DNA from: HGM11368 sp051883415
Lineage (GTDB): Bacteria > Bacillota > Clostridia > Christensenellales > UBA3700
Direction of reading: 5' to 3'
DNA: 33,338 nucleotides
NCBI GenBank assembly: GCA_051883415.1
Contig: JBJETR010000058.1
Span: 1 to 33,338 of the forward strand
A program made the position numbers and the translations under genes. Below are positions 15,404 through 23,828 of this stretch, in pieces (the first letter of the stretch is position 1; every line of letters starts with the position of its first letter). The notes beneath the pieces were generated by a model, which made no database searches, was not told the DNA's origin, and saw only the letters and a program-made list of their open reading frames with translations.

Positions 15404-15682
15404 ATGAGAATAAGTGACGTTAGAGTAAGACTCATCAACAACAGCGACTCCAAGCTCAAAGGCGTTGCCTCCGTGGTGATAGACGATTGTTTTGCCGTGC
15501 ACGACATCAAGATTATTATGGGCACGGAAGGTATATTCGTGGCTATGCCTAGCAAAAAGACACCTGACGGCGAGTTTAAAGACATAGTTCACCCTATCAA
15601 TAGCGAGACCAGAGCTATCTTTACGGAAGCAATAATTGCCGCTTACAACGAAGAAACGGCAAAAGAAAGCAATCAAGACTAA
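15404..15682 (+). CDS. spoVG: SpoVG family regulator (92 aa)
   Basis: SpoVG is a small nucleic-acid-binding regulator involved in asymmetric septation in Bacillus and in broad control in other Firmicutes. The N terminus MRISDVRVRLI, the core KLKGVASVVIDDCFAVHDIKI, and FVAMPSKK followed by DIVHPI are all characteristic. The length is normal, with a short charged tail. GAGGTGA 6 nt upstream fixes the start. It has its own promoter and terminator, so it is monocistronic, divergent from murC. Confidence 0.95.
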   Translation: MRISDVRVRLINNSDSKLKGVASVVIDDCFAVHDIKIIMGTEGIFVAMPSKKTPDGEFKDIVHPINSETRAIFTEAIIAAYNEETAKESNQD

Positions 15683-15709
15683 CTAAATATTTGCTTGCAA
15701 CGTAAAAAT

Positions 15710-15734
15710 TCCACCTGATAAAGGTGGATTTTTT
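15710..15734. terminator. Bidirectional intrinsic terminator between spoVG and the FGGY kinase gene
   Basis: A 7-bp stem (TCCACCT at 15710-15716, AGGTGGA at 15722-15728) has a 5-nt loop. It is followed by six T on the plus strand and by ATTTTTA on the minus strand, so it can end both convergent transcripts. Confidence 0.8.
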
Positions 15735-15760
15735 ATGATTACATTGTGATTATTTTGCTA

Positions 15761-17314
15761 TTATTTACGTTTTTCGCCTAGTATATCGTAGAGCTCGTCG
15801 TACAACGGACGCATATATCTATACATTCTTCTATATACCCTGTTGTAGTATTGATGATAAATTTTGTGGTCAGCCGAGTTAGGAACGAACTCGTCTTTGA
15901 CGTGGCGCATAGACTTGAGAGCCTCCTCCAAATCGGCAAACTCTTTGACTCCGACAAAGCTTATCATTGCGGCTCCCAGACCACTCGTTTCGTGTGTTTG
16001 TACACGATAGACGGGTTTGCCTACCACGTCGGACAAGATTTGGCATATTATATCGCTCTGCGAGCCACCACCCGATACGCCCACTCTATCGACTTGAATT
16101 TTGGCACGTGCTTGCATATTGTTGAGTCCGTCAAGCAAACCGTAGCACAAGCCCTCTATAATAGCACGATACATATAATCTCTATCGTGTACGTCGGTAA
16201 AGCCTATCATAGAGCCCTTGGCTTCAGGATTCTTGAGTCCAGGTCCCCAGAAAGGTTGCAAAATGAGTCCGTGCGAGCCGACCGGCACTTTGGACAGCTT
16301 TTTGTCCAAAATTAGTTCTACCTTTTCGCCCGTAGCCTCGGCTTCTTTTTGTTCGTAGAGGGCAAACTGCTCTCTAAACCAGCTTACCATCCAAAAACCT
16401 CTAAATATTTGAATTTCGGGATTCCACTTACCCATTACCACCGAAGGATACGCAGGCATAAATGCCTCCGGTTCGACGTATTTGTCGGTGCAAATCTCTA
16501 CCGATGAAGCAGTGCCAAGACTGATTGAAGCTACGTTGGAGCTCACCGCTCCCACGCCCAGAGATTCACATCCCTTGTCCGTGCCCGAAGCTATAACAGG
16601 CAGCCCTTGCTTGAGTCCCGTTTCTTTGCTACATTGCTCGGTTATGTATCCCAAAATTTCGCCTGGGTTGACCAAGTCGCACATTTTATCAATCGGCGTG
16701 CCGAAAACGGGATAAGTCAAGCCGTGCTTGGTCTGCCAACAACGCTTTTTGTAATCAAACGGGATTTTGCACGCAATGCCCGCATTACTCTCGACGAGAT
16801 TGCCCGTGAGGCGGAAGTTGACATAGGTGGACGGTACTACGACCTTGGCAGTCTTCGCCCATATGTCGGGTTGGTTGACTCTAACCCAATTGGTATACGA
16901 GGTCTTGCGTGATACCCTTACGCTCTCGCTCATACCTACCAAAAAATACAAAAATCTATTGAATGCCGGAAGAGGATCGGGACAATCTACCTCTCGCTTG
17001 TCTAGCCATAATATCGTATTGCGGGTTGGATTGCCCTCTGCGTCCAAAAAGACAGTCGTGTTGCGGATAGAAGTAACGCTGATAGCAACGACGTCGTCCA
17101 GCAACTCGGGTGCGTCCTTCCTAATTTGCTCACAAACCTTGACTACTCCGTCATATAGACCGAGCGTGTCTTTTTCTGCTCTACCGTCCTCACCCAACAC
17201 GAAAAAATCTTCGCATATTTGCGATTTGTGCACAAGATTTCCTTGTTTGTCAAATAGCAACCCTCTGGTTGATTGCGTGCCTATGTCAAATATCAATGCC
17301 AACGGTCTATCCAT
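15761..17314 (-). CDS. FGGY-family carbohydrate/polyol kinase (517 aa)
   Basis: This is an ATP-dependent kinase of the FGGY family (xylulose, ribulose, glycerol, gluconate and related substrates). It shows the N-terminal phosphate loop DIGTQSTRG (10-18), the probable catalytic Asp in GTDKGCE (Asp246), the second phosphate loop GVSGGGSQSD (412-421), and HETSGLGAA near 441-449. It is intact and of normal length. Substrate cannot be assigned. A strong AGGAGG precedes the ATG, 8 nt after the ligase stop. It is the last gene of the PAP2, pseudo-PAP2, AMP-ligase, kinase operon, a setting unusual for a catabolic sugar kinase because no transporter, isomerase or sugar regulator is nearby. Confidence 0.9.
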   Translation of the reverse strand: MDRPLALIFDIGTQSTRGLLFDKQGNLVHKSQICEDFFVLGEDGRAEKDTLGLYDGVVKVCEQIRKDAPELLDDVVAISVTSIRNTTVFLDAEGNPTRNTILWLDKREVDCPDPLPAFNRFLYFLVGMSESVRVSRKTSYTNWVRVNQPDIWAKTAKVVVPSTYVNFRLTGNLVESNAGIACKIPFDYKKRCWQTKHGLTYPVFGTPIDKMCDLVNPGEILGYITEQCSKETGLKQGLPVIASGTDKGCESLGVGAVSSNVASISLGTASSVEICTDKYVEPEAFMPAYPSVVMGKWNPEIQIFRGFWMVSWFREQFALYEQKEAEATGEKVELILDKKLSKVPVGSHGLILQPFWGPGLKNPEAKGSMIGFTDVHDRDYMYRAIIEGLCYGLLDGLNNMQARAKIQVDRVGVSGGGSQSDIICQILSDVVGKPVYRVQTHETSGLGAAMISFVGVKEFADLEEALKSMRHVKDEFVPNSADHKIYHQYYNRVYRRMYRYMRPLYDELYDILGEKRK

Positions 17315-17322
17315 TTTTCCTC

Positions 17323-18942
17323 CTACCTACTCATCTGTTGCAACGCCACAAAATCCACTTTTCCAATAGGCGTCCTTGGCAATTCGTCAATAAATTCTAT
17401 AATGCCCGGCATGCTGTGCCTCATAAAGTTTTGTGCAATGGCTTGTCTTATTTTTTCTTGTATTTGTTTATTGTCAAGCAAGGTAGACTTGTCCTTGACA
17501 ACGTATAGTTTAGTTGCACTTTTTCCGTTGATGGTCGTCTCTACTACGCAACTGATTTTGACGCAATCCAGGTTGTCGACGACGTTCTCAATCTCTTGCG
17601 GAAACACATTGACTCCCGATATCTTGACCAATCTCTTTTTGCGGTCGGTAAAGAACACGTTGCCGTCCTCGTCCATATAGCCTACGTCCCCGCTCTTTAG
17701 CCATTTGACGTGCTTATCGTCCTCAAAAAACGCCTCTCGATCGTCCTCGCTGTGATAATAACCTTTCATCAGCGTAGGTCCCGATATTACTATCTCGCCC
17801 TTACTCTTTGGCGGTAAGAAGTTACCTTGTTCGTCTATCACCGCAAAGGTCATGCTCTTGACCGGTCTGCCTATTGAGTTAGGCTTGTACACTTTCATCG
17901 TATTGATACAACATACGCACGCTTCCGTCAGTCCATAGCCCTCGCTGAGCAAGATATTGTTGCCTTGCTTCTCCATAGCTTGCTTGAAGAGCTGTTTGGT
18001 ATTTTCCGACACCTTGTCTCCACCGCAATAGCAAGCACGAATTTTGGTGAGCATCTTGCCCTTAAACTTGCCCGAAGCAAGCATCTTGGAATACATATAA
18101 GGCACACCTGCCACAAAAGTAATGCCATACCTTTTGATGAGATAACAGGCAGTGTCAGCCTTAAACTTAGGCATAAGTATGATACGTATGCCTGCGCAAA
18201 TCATAGAGTGCAGACATACGCCGAGTCCGTAAGTATGGAATATAGGCAAAGCCATGAGCATAGCGTCTCGGTTGCTGTATCTATGGTCGATTGCGTCAAG
18301 GATATTGTCGGTGAGGTTGTTGAGCGCTCTGTTGCTCATCATCACCGTCTTGGCTTTGCCACACGTGCCGCCACTGTGCATATACACCGCCACGTCCTCG
18401 CCGTCAACGGCTACGTCAGGTGCAATATATTTGCCTATATCTCTATATCTCACCACGTTGAAAGCATTGTCGGTGCTAAGTTTCTTGGCGACGTAAGCGT
18501 TGTAAAAAGGCTTAAAAGCAATTGGCAAATAGTCTTGCACCGAACATAAGATTATAGGTTTGCCCGTTGCCTCTATCCAATCCTTGTATTTGTAAAAAAA
18601 CTCGTCGAAAAGTACGTAAGCTTTGGGGGACATCTCCTCGTCCATTGCTTGCAACTTTTCGCTAGGTATGACGGGATGAACGAGATTGGCTATCGCACCT
18701 GCTCTATTGATAGCGTAAAAACATACCAACGCATTGGGTATATTGCTGAGACATAGCACCACGTTGTCGCCCTTGCCAATACCAAGGCTAATGAGATAGC
18801 CCGCAAAATTTTCTACGTCCCTAATAAACTTGGCACGTGTAGTGCTTGCACCCCAAAATTGCCACACCTTGTCGGTGGCAGGATTGTGCGCAGTACACGC
18901 CTTGTAGTAAGAAAACATTGATTGATTAAAATCCGCCGTCAT
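17323..18942 (-). CDS. AMP-forming acyl-CoA synthetase/ligase, ANL superfamily (539 aa)
   Basis: It should activate a carboxylate with ATP as the acyl-adenylate and pass it to CoA or another thiol. The motifs run in order: the AMP loop HSGGTCGKAKTV (189-200), PIFHTYGLG (233-241), YGLTE (336-340), SGDVGYMDEDGNVFFTDR (417-434), and the C-terminal catalytic Lys in TPIGKVD (Lys528). All key residues are intact. The substrate is unknown; fatty or aryl acids are possible. Its ATG overlaps the stop of the pseudo-PAP2 gene (ATGA), so the two are coupled. It lies 8 nt before the FGGY kinase gene. Confidence 0.9.
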   Translation of the reverse strand: MTADFNQSMFSYYKACTAHNPATDKVWQFWGASTTRAKFIRDVENFAGYLISLGIGKGDNVVLCLSNIPNALVCFYAINRAGAIANLVHPVIPSEKLQAMDEEMSPKAYVLFDEFFYKYKDWIEATGKPIILCSVQDYLPIAFKPFYNAYVAKKLSTDNAFNVVRYRDIGKYIAPDVAVDGEDVAVYMHSGGTCGKAKTVMMSNRALNNLTDNILDAIDHRYSNRDAMLMALPIFHTYGLGVCLHSMICAGIRIILMPKFKADTACYLIKRYGITFVAGVPYMYSKMLASGKFKGKMLTKIRACYCGGDKVSENTKQLFKQAMEKQGNNILLSEGYGLTEACVCCINTMKVYKPNSIGRPVKSMTFAVIDEQGNFLPPKSKGEIVISGPTLMKGYYHSEDDREAFFEDDKHVKWLKSGDVGYMDEDGNVFFTDRKKRLVKISGVNVFPQEIENVVDNLDCVKISCVVETTINGKSATKLYVVKDKSTLLDNKQIQEKIRQAIAQNFMRHSMPGIIEFIDELPRTPIGKVDFVALQQMSR

Positions 18943-19820
18943 AGTATCCTACCCAACAAGTTGTTTTCTGACAAAGCCGTCCTATCTTCCTCCGCTCCAA
19001 AAGCCAAAACCTTGACGGTCTTGGTGGTCGCATATCCTATAATTCCTCCGATAGCTACGTCCGACAAGAAATAGTTGCCCGAAAAGAGCGAGCCGATGAT
19101 GACCAATACCACGAAAAAGTTGATGGCAACTTGCATCCAACCTACCTTGTTGGCAAGTCTTGGGTGGATTTTAGTCAAAGTCATAAGCGTCCACGTAGTA
19201 AAGGCAAGCGCCGTCTTACCGTCGGGCATAGCCCAACCCCCTTCGACGTTGACAACCTTGTACCATGGACTGTACCGAGCCCCATTGTCGATTACGTCGA
19301 TATACGACGCCCTCTTCCATATTATCTTCATTCCGTAAGAAACGAATGCCACTACGCCTACTATTATGCAAGCCGTGATAGCCCACTTCTTGTATCTTTC
19401 GTACTCTTGCCTTCTATGTTTGGACAAATCGTTGAGAAATAATAAAAATACAAAAATTCCGCACACAAGCGAAACGGAAGTATAGTATTCTCTCTTGTCA
19501 AAGATGAGTTGAAAACAGTCTATAAACGCAAACGTTGCCGACACAACGCCCAAAATAAAATATGCTATGATATACAACCTTTTGAGTACAATGTTGCACT
19601 CTTTGTTGTAGGCACACTTGAGAAGTATTCCGCAAGCTGCCATCATTATCAAAAATGCGGGTAGTTTGGCAATAGAATCCGTCAACACGCTGAAGATGTT
19701 GCCCGGTAGACAAATTGCCTCTGCTATTGCCCAATCTTTGAACGAACCTATGATGAGCATCGTGAGCAATATAATCGCTATTGCCACGCTCCAAATCGCT
19801 TGTCTTATCGCCTCTTTCAT
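18939..19820 (-). CDS. PAP2-like membrane protein lacking catalytic residues (293 aa)
   Basis: It has the length, helix pattern and motif order of the PAP2 protein encoded just upstream, but the catalytic residues are replaced. The K-x6-R motif keeps Lys165 and loses the Arg (KIIWKRAS). PSGH reads PDGK (199-202), losing the phosphate-site Ser and the His. In the third motif, Arg and His of SR-x5-H become Ser244 and Tyr250, while the trailing FLSD is kept. It is therefore a pseudophosphatase paralog, perhaps a partner or regulatory subunit. About six membrane segments are visible. It is coupled by ATGA overlaps both to PAP2 upstream and to the ligase downstream, which argues that it is functional and not decaying. 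Confidence 0.82.
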   Translation of the reverse strand: MKEAIRQAIWSVAIAIILLTMLIIGSFKDWAIAEAICLPGNIFSVLTDSIAKLPAFLIMMAACGILLKCAYNKECNIVLKRLYIIAYFILGVVSATFAFIDCFQLIFDKREYYTSVSLVCGIFVFLLFLNDLSKHRRQEYERYKKWAITACIIVGVVAFVSYGMKIIWKRASYIDVIDNGARYSPWYKVVNVEGGWAMPDGKTALAFTTWTLMTLTKIHPRLANKVGWMQVAINFFVVLVIIGSLFSGNYFLSDVAIGGIIGYATTKTVKVLAFGAEEDRTALSENNLLGRIL

Positions 19821-20761
19821 TTAGTTACCTCTCGAGATAACAACGCCCTATCGCTTATGGCGTAAGTGTAGTTGCCCTTAGCAAAAAATACCTTCTTGAG
19901 TATAAAGAATATTGCATACGTGATATATACGCCCGCTACCGTGTCGGATAAGAAATGTGCACAGTTGACTATCCTCGAATACATAGTCAAGCCTATGAGA
20001 ATTATGGTGACGGCGTACACAGTAGGCTTAACCCACCTGCGACTCTTGAGCGAAGGTAAAATATCGCACAACACCCAAAGTAGACATAGATGCGTGATAC
20101 TTGACGAGTGCCCCGACGGAAAGGAGGTATATTTGTAAGACGGATCGAGTTTCTCTCTACCTATCATTAGTTGCCACCAATTACTAAAGCCGTCGAAATT
20201 GCCTTCTTTGAGCATATCACGGTATCTCATACGACACCACACCATCTTCATGACACGCATAACCACCAAAGCCACTATTACGAACACTAAGGAGAACACA
20301 GCAAACTTGAGCAGTCTATGCATGGTATCTCTCGGCCAAAAGTAACCTATGCCTAAGGTAAACGCACCGTAGAAAAACGCCTTGAAAATCGCCCACAATA
20401 CGTTGTGCTCTTGCTCGGCAGGAACGACGGCGAGCTCCGTCATCTTCTGGGCGTTGAGCCCAAACATAAGCCAACCAAGCCAAATAACCAACGCACCTGC
20501 AATCATTATGCCGATTTTTGCCTTGTTGTCGTCAAACAAATCATAATTGTAGAATATTATCACACCGGCTATCGGAACGGCAAAATATGCAGGGTACTCG
20601 GCAATTACCGCAAATAATTGTCCGAAAAACGAACGTTGATCCCCCACCGCTTGCGAAATTTTGAGGTCGTAAAACGAAGCAATAATCATAAGCGCAATGC
20701 CTACGACCAATGCTATAGAATGCCCTATTATAGAAATCTTTTTGCTCTTTGTCAGTTCCAT
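19817..20761 (-). CDS. PAP2-family membrane phosphatase (314 aa)
   Basis: This is an integral membrane lipid-phosphate or undecaprenyl-diphosphate type phosphatase. All three motifs are present: K-x6-R (Lys172 to Arg179 in KMVWCRMR; the usual following Pro is Tyr), FPSGHS (214-219) and SR-x5-H with FLSD (Ser262, Arg263, His269, Asp273). About six to eight hydrophobic helices surround them. It is first in a four-gene coupled operon and overlaps its inactive paralog by ATGA. No Shine-Dalgarno sequence is present; the -10 box ends 7 nt before the ATG, so the mRNA is probably leaderless. The lipid substrate is unknown. Confidence 0.88.
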   Translation of the reverse strand: MELTKSKKISIIGHSIALVVGIALMIIASFYDLKISQAVGDQRSFFGQLFAVIAEYPAYFAVPIAGVIIFYNYDLFDDNKAKIGIMIAGALVIWLGWLMFGLNAQKMTELAVVPAEQEHNVLWAIFKAFFYGAFTLGIGYFWPRDTMHRLLKFAVFSLVFVIVALVVMRVMKMVWCRMRYRDMLKEGNFDGFSNWWQLMIGREKLDPSYKYTSFPSGHSSSITHLCLLWVLCDILPSLKSRRWVKPTVYAVTIILIGLTMYSRIVNCAHFLSDTVAGVYITYAIFFILKKVFFAKGNYTYAISDRALLSREVTK

Positions 20762-20768
20762 ATTATAT

Positions 20769-20797
20769 ATTATAATATATTATCGGTATTGTTTCAA
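20769..20797 (-). promoter_or_regulatory. Sigma-A promoter of the PAP2 operon, abutting the start codon
   Basis: On the minus strand the -35 is TTGAAA (20792-20797), the spacer is 17 nt and the -10 is TATAAT (20769-20774). The ATG is at 20761, 7 nt further, so transcription should begin at or next to the A of the start codon. The surrounding bases are only A and T, with no ribosome-binding site. Confidence 0.68.
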
Positions 20798-20936
20798 GTA
20801 CTTTTTTGATATTTGACGGGACGTTACTCTCCACTACCAACGTAGCCAATCAAAAATATAATTGTCAACATAGCGTCACTATAATAATCCTTGGTATAAT
20901 TGAACGACTTTACAAGAAGTATGCCCTCAAAACTGC

Positions 20937-20964
20937 AAAAAAATCCCCGACGTATCGTCGGGGA
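20937..20964 (-). terminator. Intrinsic terminator after the lipoprotein gene
   Basis: A 9-bp GC-rich perfect stem (TCCCCGACG at 20944-20952, CGTCGGGGA at 20956-20964) has a 3-nt loop and is followed on the minus strand by TTTTTTTG. It ends the lipoprotein transcript 21 nt after its stop. The bases between it and the PAP2 promoter (20798-20936) hold nothing I can support. Confidence 0.9.
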
Positions 20965-20985
20965 ATTAGCTAAGTCGTTAGAAAC

Positions 20986-21960
20986 TTATTTTGCCCAAGC
21001 AGCGCAGTAAGTATCCTTCTCTGCCATAGTGTAACCTGCTTCGGCAGGGTTGTAAGAATATTGTTGTCTGGATTTGAGCTCGATAGAGCTATCGATAATA
21101 CCTGCAATCTTTACTTCGTATTGCTCGGTAATATAGAGGTCAGCCAAATAGCCGTTGTCCCATACTACTACGTCGAACTTGAGTCCGAGGAACTTGAGCC
21201 CTTCGGATTTTACCGATTGATTGAGCATGTATTCCATAACTGCTTTGTAGTTTTGGGTAGCCTTATCAAGGTCAAATATGATAGAGAACTTGTATTGGTC
21301 CTTACCCTCTACCTTTGCAACGTCGCTGATTTGTGCAATTGCACCCTCTACGTCGGTATCGTACATCCAAATCTTGGTTGGATCGTTGACCTTAGCCGTT
21401 ACGAGTGCGCTTACCGTGTCGAAAGACTCCGTAGCCTTGAACTTGGTGCTCCAACCGTCAAGACCTTTACCGTCTTTGTCCTTTCTCTTGCTATAAGTAA
21501 CGTCTTTACCGCAGTTTCTAATAAAAGCCTGACCTTGAGCATTGACGTAGGTCTCCTCGTATACTTGTGCAAAAGTACTGTAAGATCTGTTGTCTACGAA
21601 ATATTTAGCATCTGCGGCGGTAGCTTTACCTGCTCTAACCTTGTTGCCTACAACAAGCTGGTTGACGGAAGCACCTAAAATAACGGTCTCTACGTTACCC
21701 TTGAGGTAAGTAGATACGTAATCTGCGCCGTAGAAGTTGGCTACAGCTGCATAGAACATATCCGTTGCGCTGGTGTCTTCGTTGATTGCGGTAGTAGGAG
21801 CTGCGGTAGGCTTAACCGTACCCATAGTCATAGCTTCCGGAGTAAAGCTATTATCAAGTTTGATTTCATCAAAATTGTCCTTACCCTTACATCCTACGAG
21901 CATAGTACCCATAATTACGGCAATGATAATAATTGCTAAAACTGAAACGTACTTTTTCAT
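20986..21960 (-). CDS. Secreted lipoprotein of unknown function (324 aa)
   Basis: A type II signal peptide is clear: MKKY, a hydrophobic stretch, then the lipobox LVGC with Cys24. A Thr/Pro/Ala-rich linker (about 45-65) follows, and then a globular domain with many beta-strand-like segments. I do not recognise the family; the LppX/LolA-like lipid-carrier fold or a DUF-type surface lipoprotein are possibilities only. AAGGAGA 6 nt upstream fixes the start. It has its own promoter and a strong terminator, so it is monocistronic. Confidence 0.85.
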   Translation of the reverse strand: MKKYVSVLAIIIIAVIMGTMLVGCKGKDNFDEIKLDNSFTPEAMTMGTVKPTAAPTTAINEDTSATDMFYAAVANFYGADYVSTYLKGNVETVILGASVNQLVVGNKVRAGKATAADAKYFVDNRSYSTFAQVYEETYVNAQGQAFIRNCGKDVTYSKRKDKDGKGLDGWSTKFKATESFDTVSALVTAKVNDPTKIWMYDTDVEGAIAQISDVAKVEGKDQYKFSIIFDLDKATQNYKAVMEYMLNQSVKSEGLKFLGLKFDVVVWDNGYLADLYITEQYEVKIAGIIDSSIELKSRQQYSYNPAEAGYTMAEKDTYCAAWAK

Positions 21961-21992
21961 AATTTCTCCTTTTTAGACGTTTGTCTGCTCTT

Positions 21993-22021
21993 ATAATAAT
22001 ATACTTGAAAGTAAAAATCAA
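21993..22021 (-). promoter_or_regulatory. Sigma-A promoter of the lipoprotein gene
   Basis: On the minus strand the -35 is TTGATT (22016-22021), the spacer is 17 nt and the -10 is TATTAT (21993-21998), 32 nt before the ATG, with AAGGAGA in the leader. Confidence 0.65.
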
Positions 22022-22073
22022 GTAAAATTACACCAAAAAAAATTCAAATATCTCTCGCTAAAGATTACGCTTG

Positions 22074-22736
22074 CTAGTCCTTATGCTCTAAATTGGAGTC
22101 TTCCTCATCTTTAGCGTGCGAGTTAGAACGACGAATGGACACGACGAGCTTGACGATATATGCAACGAGTGCAACGAGTACGATTGCCATAAGTCCATAT
22201 ATGATATAATCAATATAATCGCTAAGGAAGTATGACAAAAGCGTGATAATCGTAGAAGCTACTACGTTGCCGAGAATTACCATAAGCATAGACTTGCCGA
22301 AGCCAAGCCCCATAAACGACGCCACGGCACTACCCGTCCAAACACCCGTCATAGGAATAGGTACCGCAACGAAGGCAAAGACTCCCAAGAGCTTTTTGCG
22401 TTCGATAATCTTGGGATCAAACGCCTTGTCGGCTTTGTCTTGCACTGCGTTGACTTTGCTTTGAAAAACTCCTTCGACGGCATGAGCCAAGGACCTGAAA
22501 GCCTTGGTATTTTTCATCCATCTAAGTATAGGTTGCAAAATAAGCAAGAGTATAGGGGCAACAAGCGACGAGCCTAAAAATGCACATGCAAATGCCTGCA
22601 AGATATTCATATCCATTGCCACGGCAACGGGTATTGCTCCCCTTACTTCGATAAGCGGAATCATAGATATTATGATTATCGTAAGATAATCGCTCGGCAG
22701 CACGTTGCGAAAAAAATCAATAATAGAATCTACCAA
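22074..22736 (-). CDS. Small multidrug export-type membrane protein (220 aa)
   Basis: The N-terminal helix followed by IPLIEVRGAIPVAVAM is the signature of the Pfam 'putative small multi-drug export protein' group (COG2426). The transport role in that name is not well established. Four to five membrane segments are visible, with an amphipathic, charged central loop (about 75-110) and VPIPMTGVWTGS at about 121-132. The C terminus is charged. The start codon is TTG, supported by AGGAG about 8 nt upstream and by the family N terminus. A consensus sigma-A promoter lies upstream. It is divergent from the ttcA-like gene. Confidence 0.86.
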   Translation of the reverse strand: MVDSIIDFFRNVLPSDYLTIIIISMIPLIEVRGAIPVAVAMDMNILQAFACAFLGSSLVAPILLLILQPILRWMKNTKAFRSLAHAVEGVFQSKVNAVQDKADKAFDPKIIERKKLLGVFAFVAVPIPMTGVWTGSAVASFMGLGFGKSMLMVILGNVVASTIITLLSYFLSDYIDYIIYGLMAIVLVALVAYIVKLVVSIRRSNSHAKDEEDSNLEHKD

Positions 22737-22759
22737 AATATTTCTCCTATATCAACCAT

Positions 22760-22788
22760 ATTATATATATTATTTGGCTTTTAGTCAA
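22760..22788 (-). promoter_or_regulatory. Sigma-A promoter of the small export gene
   Basis: On the minus strand the -35 is TTGACT (22783-22788), the spacer is 17 nt and the -10 is TATAAT (22760-22765). It lies 23 nt before the TTG start. The boxes are the same as at rpmE. Confidence 0.8.
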
Positions 22789-22795
22789 CAAACAT

Positions 22796-22824
22796 TTGCT
22801 TTTGGATAACAAAACTAATATAAT
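22796..22824 (+). promoter_or_regulatory. Sigma-A promoter of the ttcA-like gene, abutting the start codon
   Basis: The -35 is TTGCTT (22796-22801), the spacer is 17 nt and the -10 is TATAAT (22819-22824). Only CATCTT separates the -10 from the ATG at 22831, so the transcript should start at the start codon. Confidence 0.7.
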
Positions 22825-22830
22825 CATCTT

Positions 22831-23571
22831 ATGCAAAAATTATTGAGCCTGGCAAGAAAAGCTATAAGCGACTACAAAATGATTGAGGACGGCGACAAAA
22901 TTGCCGTCGGACTTTCGGGCGGTAAAGACAGCATCACCCTGCTTGCCGTACTCGCCGCATACAAAAAGTTCGCACCCGAAAAGTTTGACCTCATAGCTAT
23001 CAATATAGATATGGGCTTCGAAGATATCGACAAAGACCAAGTGCAAGCCACCAAGGACTTCTGCGAGAGCGTTGGCGTTCCGCTAATAATCGAAAAGACC
23101 GACATCGCCGCAATTATCTTTGACGAAAGAAAAGAAAAAAGCCCTTGTTCTCTCTGCTCTAAGATGCGCAGAGGCGCACTCAACAGCGTAGCTATCGAAC
23201 ACGGTTGCAACAAGCTCGCCCTCGGTCACCACGCCGACGACGTTGTCGAAACCATGATGCTATCGCTATTGTACGAAGGTCGATTCTCCACCTTTATGCC
23301 CGTGAGTTTCATGGACAAAAGCAAAATTACCCTCATAAGACCACTAGTCTATATCGAAGAAAAACAAATCAATTGGACGTCCAAAAGACTAGGCTTGCCC
23401 GTGATTTTCAACCCTTGCCCAAGGGACAAACACACCAAAAGAGATGAAGTCAAGCAACTAATTCGAAGCCTTGACGAACAATTCTCAGACTCCAAAAAGC
23501 ATATTATGTCGGCTATCTTCAACCCCGAAAGAAACAGCCTTTGGGACAAAGCCAAACCTAAGGACAACTAA
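22831..23571 (+). CDS. TtcA-like PP-loop tRNA thiolation enzyme (246 aa)
   Basis: This ATP-pyrophosphatase-fold enzyme belongs to the TtcA/Ctu1 group, which thiolates tRNA bases (2-thiocytidine 32 for TtcA). The PP-loop SGGKDS is at 29-34. The C-x2-C of CSLCSKMRRG (Cys106, Cys109) and Cys196 in FNPCPRD are the likely Fe-S ligands, and LGHHADDVVET is conserved. It is slightly shorter than E. coli TtcA. No Shine-Dalgarno sequence precedes the ATG and the -10 box ends 6 nt upstream, so it is the clearest leaderless candidate in the window. Its stop overlaps that of the convergent spoIIID by 3 nt. The exact tRNA target is not certain. Confidence 0.87.
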   Translation: MQKLLSLARKAISDYKMIEDGDKIAVGLSGGKDSITLLAVLAAYKKFAPEKFDLIAINIDMGFEDIDKDQVQATKDFCESVGVPLIIEKTDIAAIIFDERKEKSPCSLCSKMRRGALNSVAIEHGCNKLALGHHADDVVETMMLSLLYEGRFSTFMPVSFMDKSKITLIRPLVYIEEKQINWTSKRLGLPVIFNPCPRDKHTKRDEVKQLIRSLDEQFSDSKKHIMSAIFNPERNSLWDKAKPKDN

Positions 23572-23813
23572 GTCTTGCTCTTTGTATATAGTTTCTTGGT
23601 GCTCTCTCCTCCCCTCAAATGTCTGACCGACATATTAAAATCCAACACGCTCTTAACTCTCCGATACAGTCCTGCGTCGATATGGACGAGTTTTTTGGTC
23701 ATATCGTTGTGAACCGTGCTCTTGCTAATGCCGAAAATCTTGGAAGCCGTCCTTACCGTACAACCCGTCATAGCTATGTATCTGGCAACGTTTAAAATTT
23801 TATCTTTTTCCAT
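23568..23813 (-). CDS. spoIIID: Sporulation transcription factor SpoIIID (81 aa)
   Basis: SpoIIID is the mother-cell DNA-binding regulator that shapes the sigma-E regulon and leads to sigma-K. The N terminus MEKDKILNVARYIAMTGCTVR and the helix-turn-helix ASKIFGISKSTVHNDM are characteristic. It is full length with the usual basic tail. AAGGTGA about 4 nt upstream supports the start. Its presence is good evidence that the organism forms endospores. It is convergent with and overlaps the end of the ttcA-like gene. Confidence 0.96.
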   Translation of the reverse strand: MEKDKILNVARYIAMTGCTVRTASKIFGISKSTVHNDMTKKLVHIDAGLYRRVKSVLDFNMSVRHLRGGESTKKLYTKSKT

Positions 23814-23828
23814 TTTTCACCTTATTTA

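Noticed and set aside
15353..15676. 107-codon minus-strand frame opposite spoVG
   Set aside because: It is a shadow of spoVG, which has all family motifs, a promoter and a ribosome-binding site.
15761..17314. Assignment as xylulokinase or glycerol kinase
   Set aside because: The family motifs fit FGGY in general, but no substrate-specific signature or pathway neighbour supports a particular sugar.
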